A stretch of 5,938 nt of DNA from an uncultured Veillonella sp. (GTDB lineage Bacteria; Bacillota; Negativicutes; Veillonellales; Veillonellaceae), in contig URZS01000077.1 in assembly GCA_900552445.1 (NCBI GenBank), positions 1 to 5,938 on the forward strand, written 5' to 3'. This document shows, in pieces, positions 5,891 through 5,938 of the stretch (within the stretch, counting starts at the first letter, position 1; the number at the start of each line of letters is the position of its first letter). The notes under the pieces were generated by a model. That model saw nothing but the letters and a program-made list of their open reading frames with translations. It was not told the DNA's origin and did not search any database. A program made the translations under genes and the position numbers.

Positions 5891-5938
5891 ATCGGAAGAG
5901 CACACGTCTGAACTCCAGTCACGAGTGGATCTCGTATG
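5889..5938 (+). other. Illumina TruSeq-type sequencing adapter (contamination)
   Basis: The sequence from 5889 begins AGATCGGAAGAGC and continues to CCAGTCAC (5922), the standard Illumina read-1 3' adapter. Next come a six-base index GAGTGG (5923-5928) and ATCTCGTATG (5929-5938), the start of the flow-cell P7 segment. This is synthetic DNA left by untrimmed reads and marks the true end of genomic sequence at 5888. Confidence 0.98.

Noticed and set aside
5889..5938. Continuation of the FolD-like reading frame to the window end
   Set aside because: The bases are Illumina adapter, so the translated tail is artificial.

Overview
The window looks like the near-complete end of a draft bacterial contig of about 5.9 kb. 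The strongest clue is at the right edge: the last 50 bases are an Illumina TruSeq-type adapter with a six-base index, not genome. The host is probably a low to moderate G+C Firmicute. The split sdaAB/sdaAA serine dehydratase, the spaced Shine-Dalgarno sites (AGGAGG, AAGGAG), the A/T-rich leaders and a PASTA-bearing class B penicillin-binding protein all fit. The overall flavour suggests Negativicutes (Veillonella-like), but that genus-level guess is an impression from protein style, not proven by the sequence. All genes lie on the + strand.

Layout: (1) 1-215, the 3' part of a ribosomal protein L7/L12 gene or paralog that stops well short of the normal C-terminus. It is followed by a perfect 11-bp hairpin without a T-run (218-244). 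(2) A convincing promoter with a TG-extended -10 (264-293), overlapped by an 18-bp near-palindrome, drives sdaAB and sdaAA. Together these encode an oxygen-sensitive [4Fe-4S] L-serine dehydratase (L-serine to pyruvate plus ammonia). The pair ends in an intrinsic terminator whose stem starts inside the sdaAA coding sequence. (3) A second unit holds a tRNA CCA-adding-type nucleotidyltransferase with an HD domain and, with overlapping stop and start codons, a SpoVD/FtsI-like PBP with one PASTA domain. It closes with a strong terminator at 5409-5437. (4) A FolD-family gene starts at 5466 and is cut by the contig end after codon 141.

The genes form three housekeeping units: serine catabolism, tRNA 3'-end maturation with peptidoglycan cross-linking, and one-carbon/folate metabolism. 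I see no mobile element, CRISPR array, tRNA, rRNA or defence system, and no clearly new multi-gene system. The observations most worth a second look are the FolD-like protein, in which both the catalytic Lys and the Gln of the bifunctional family are replaced (Met49, Leu93); the shortened L7/L12 with no rpoB after it; the operator-like dyad on the sdaAB promoter; a perfect TATAAT placed just upstream of the terminator hairpin before folD; and the adapter contamination, which creates a false protein tail.
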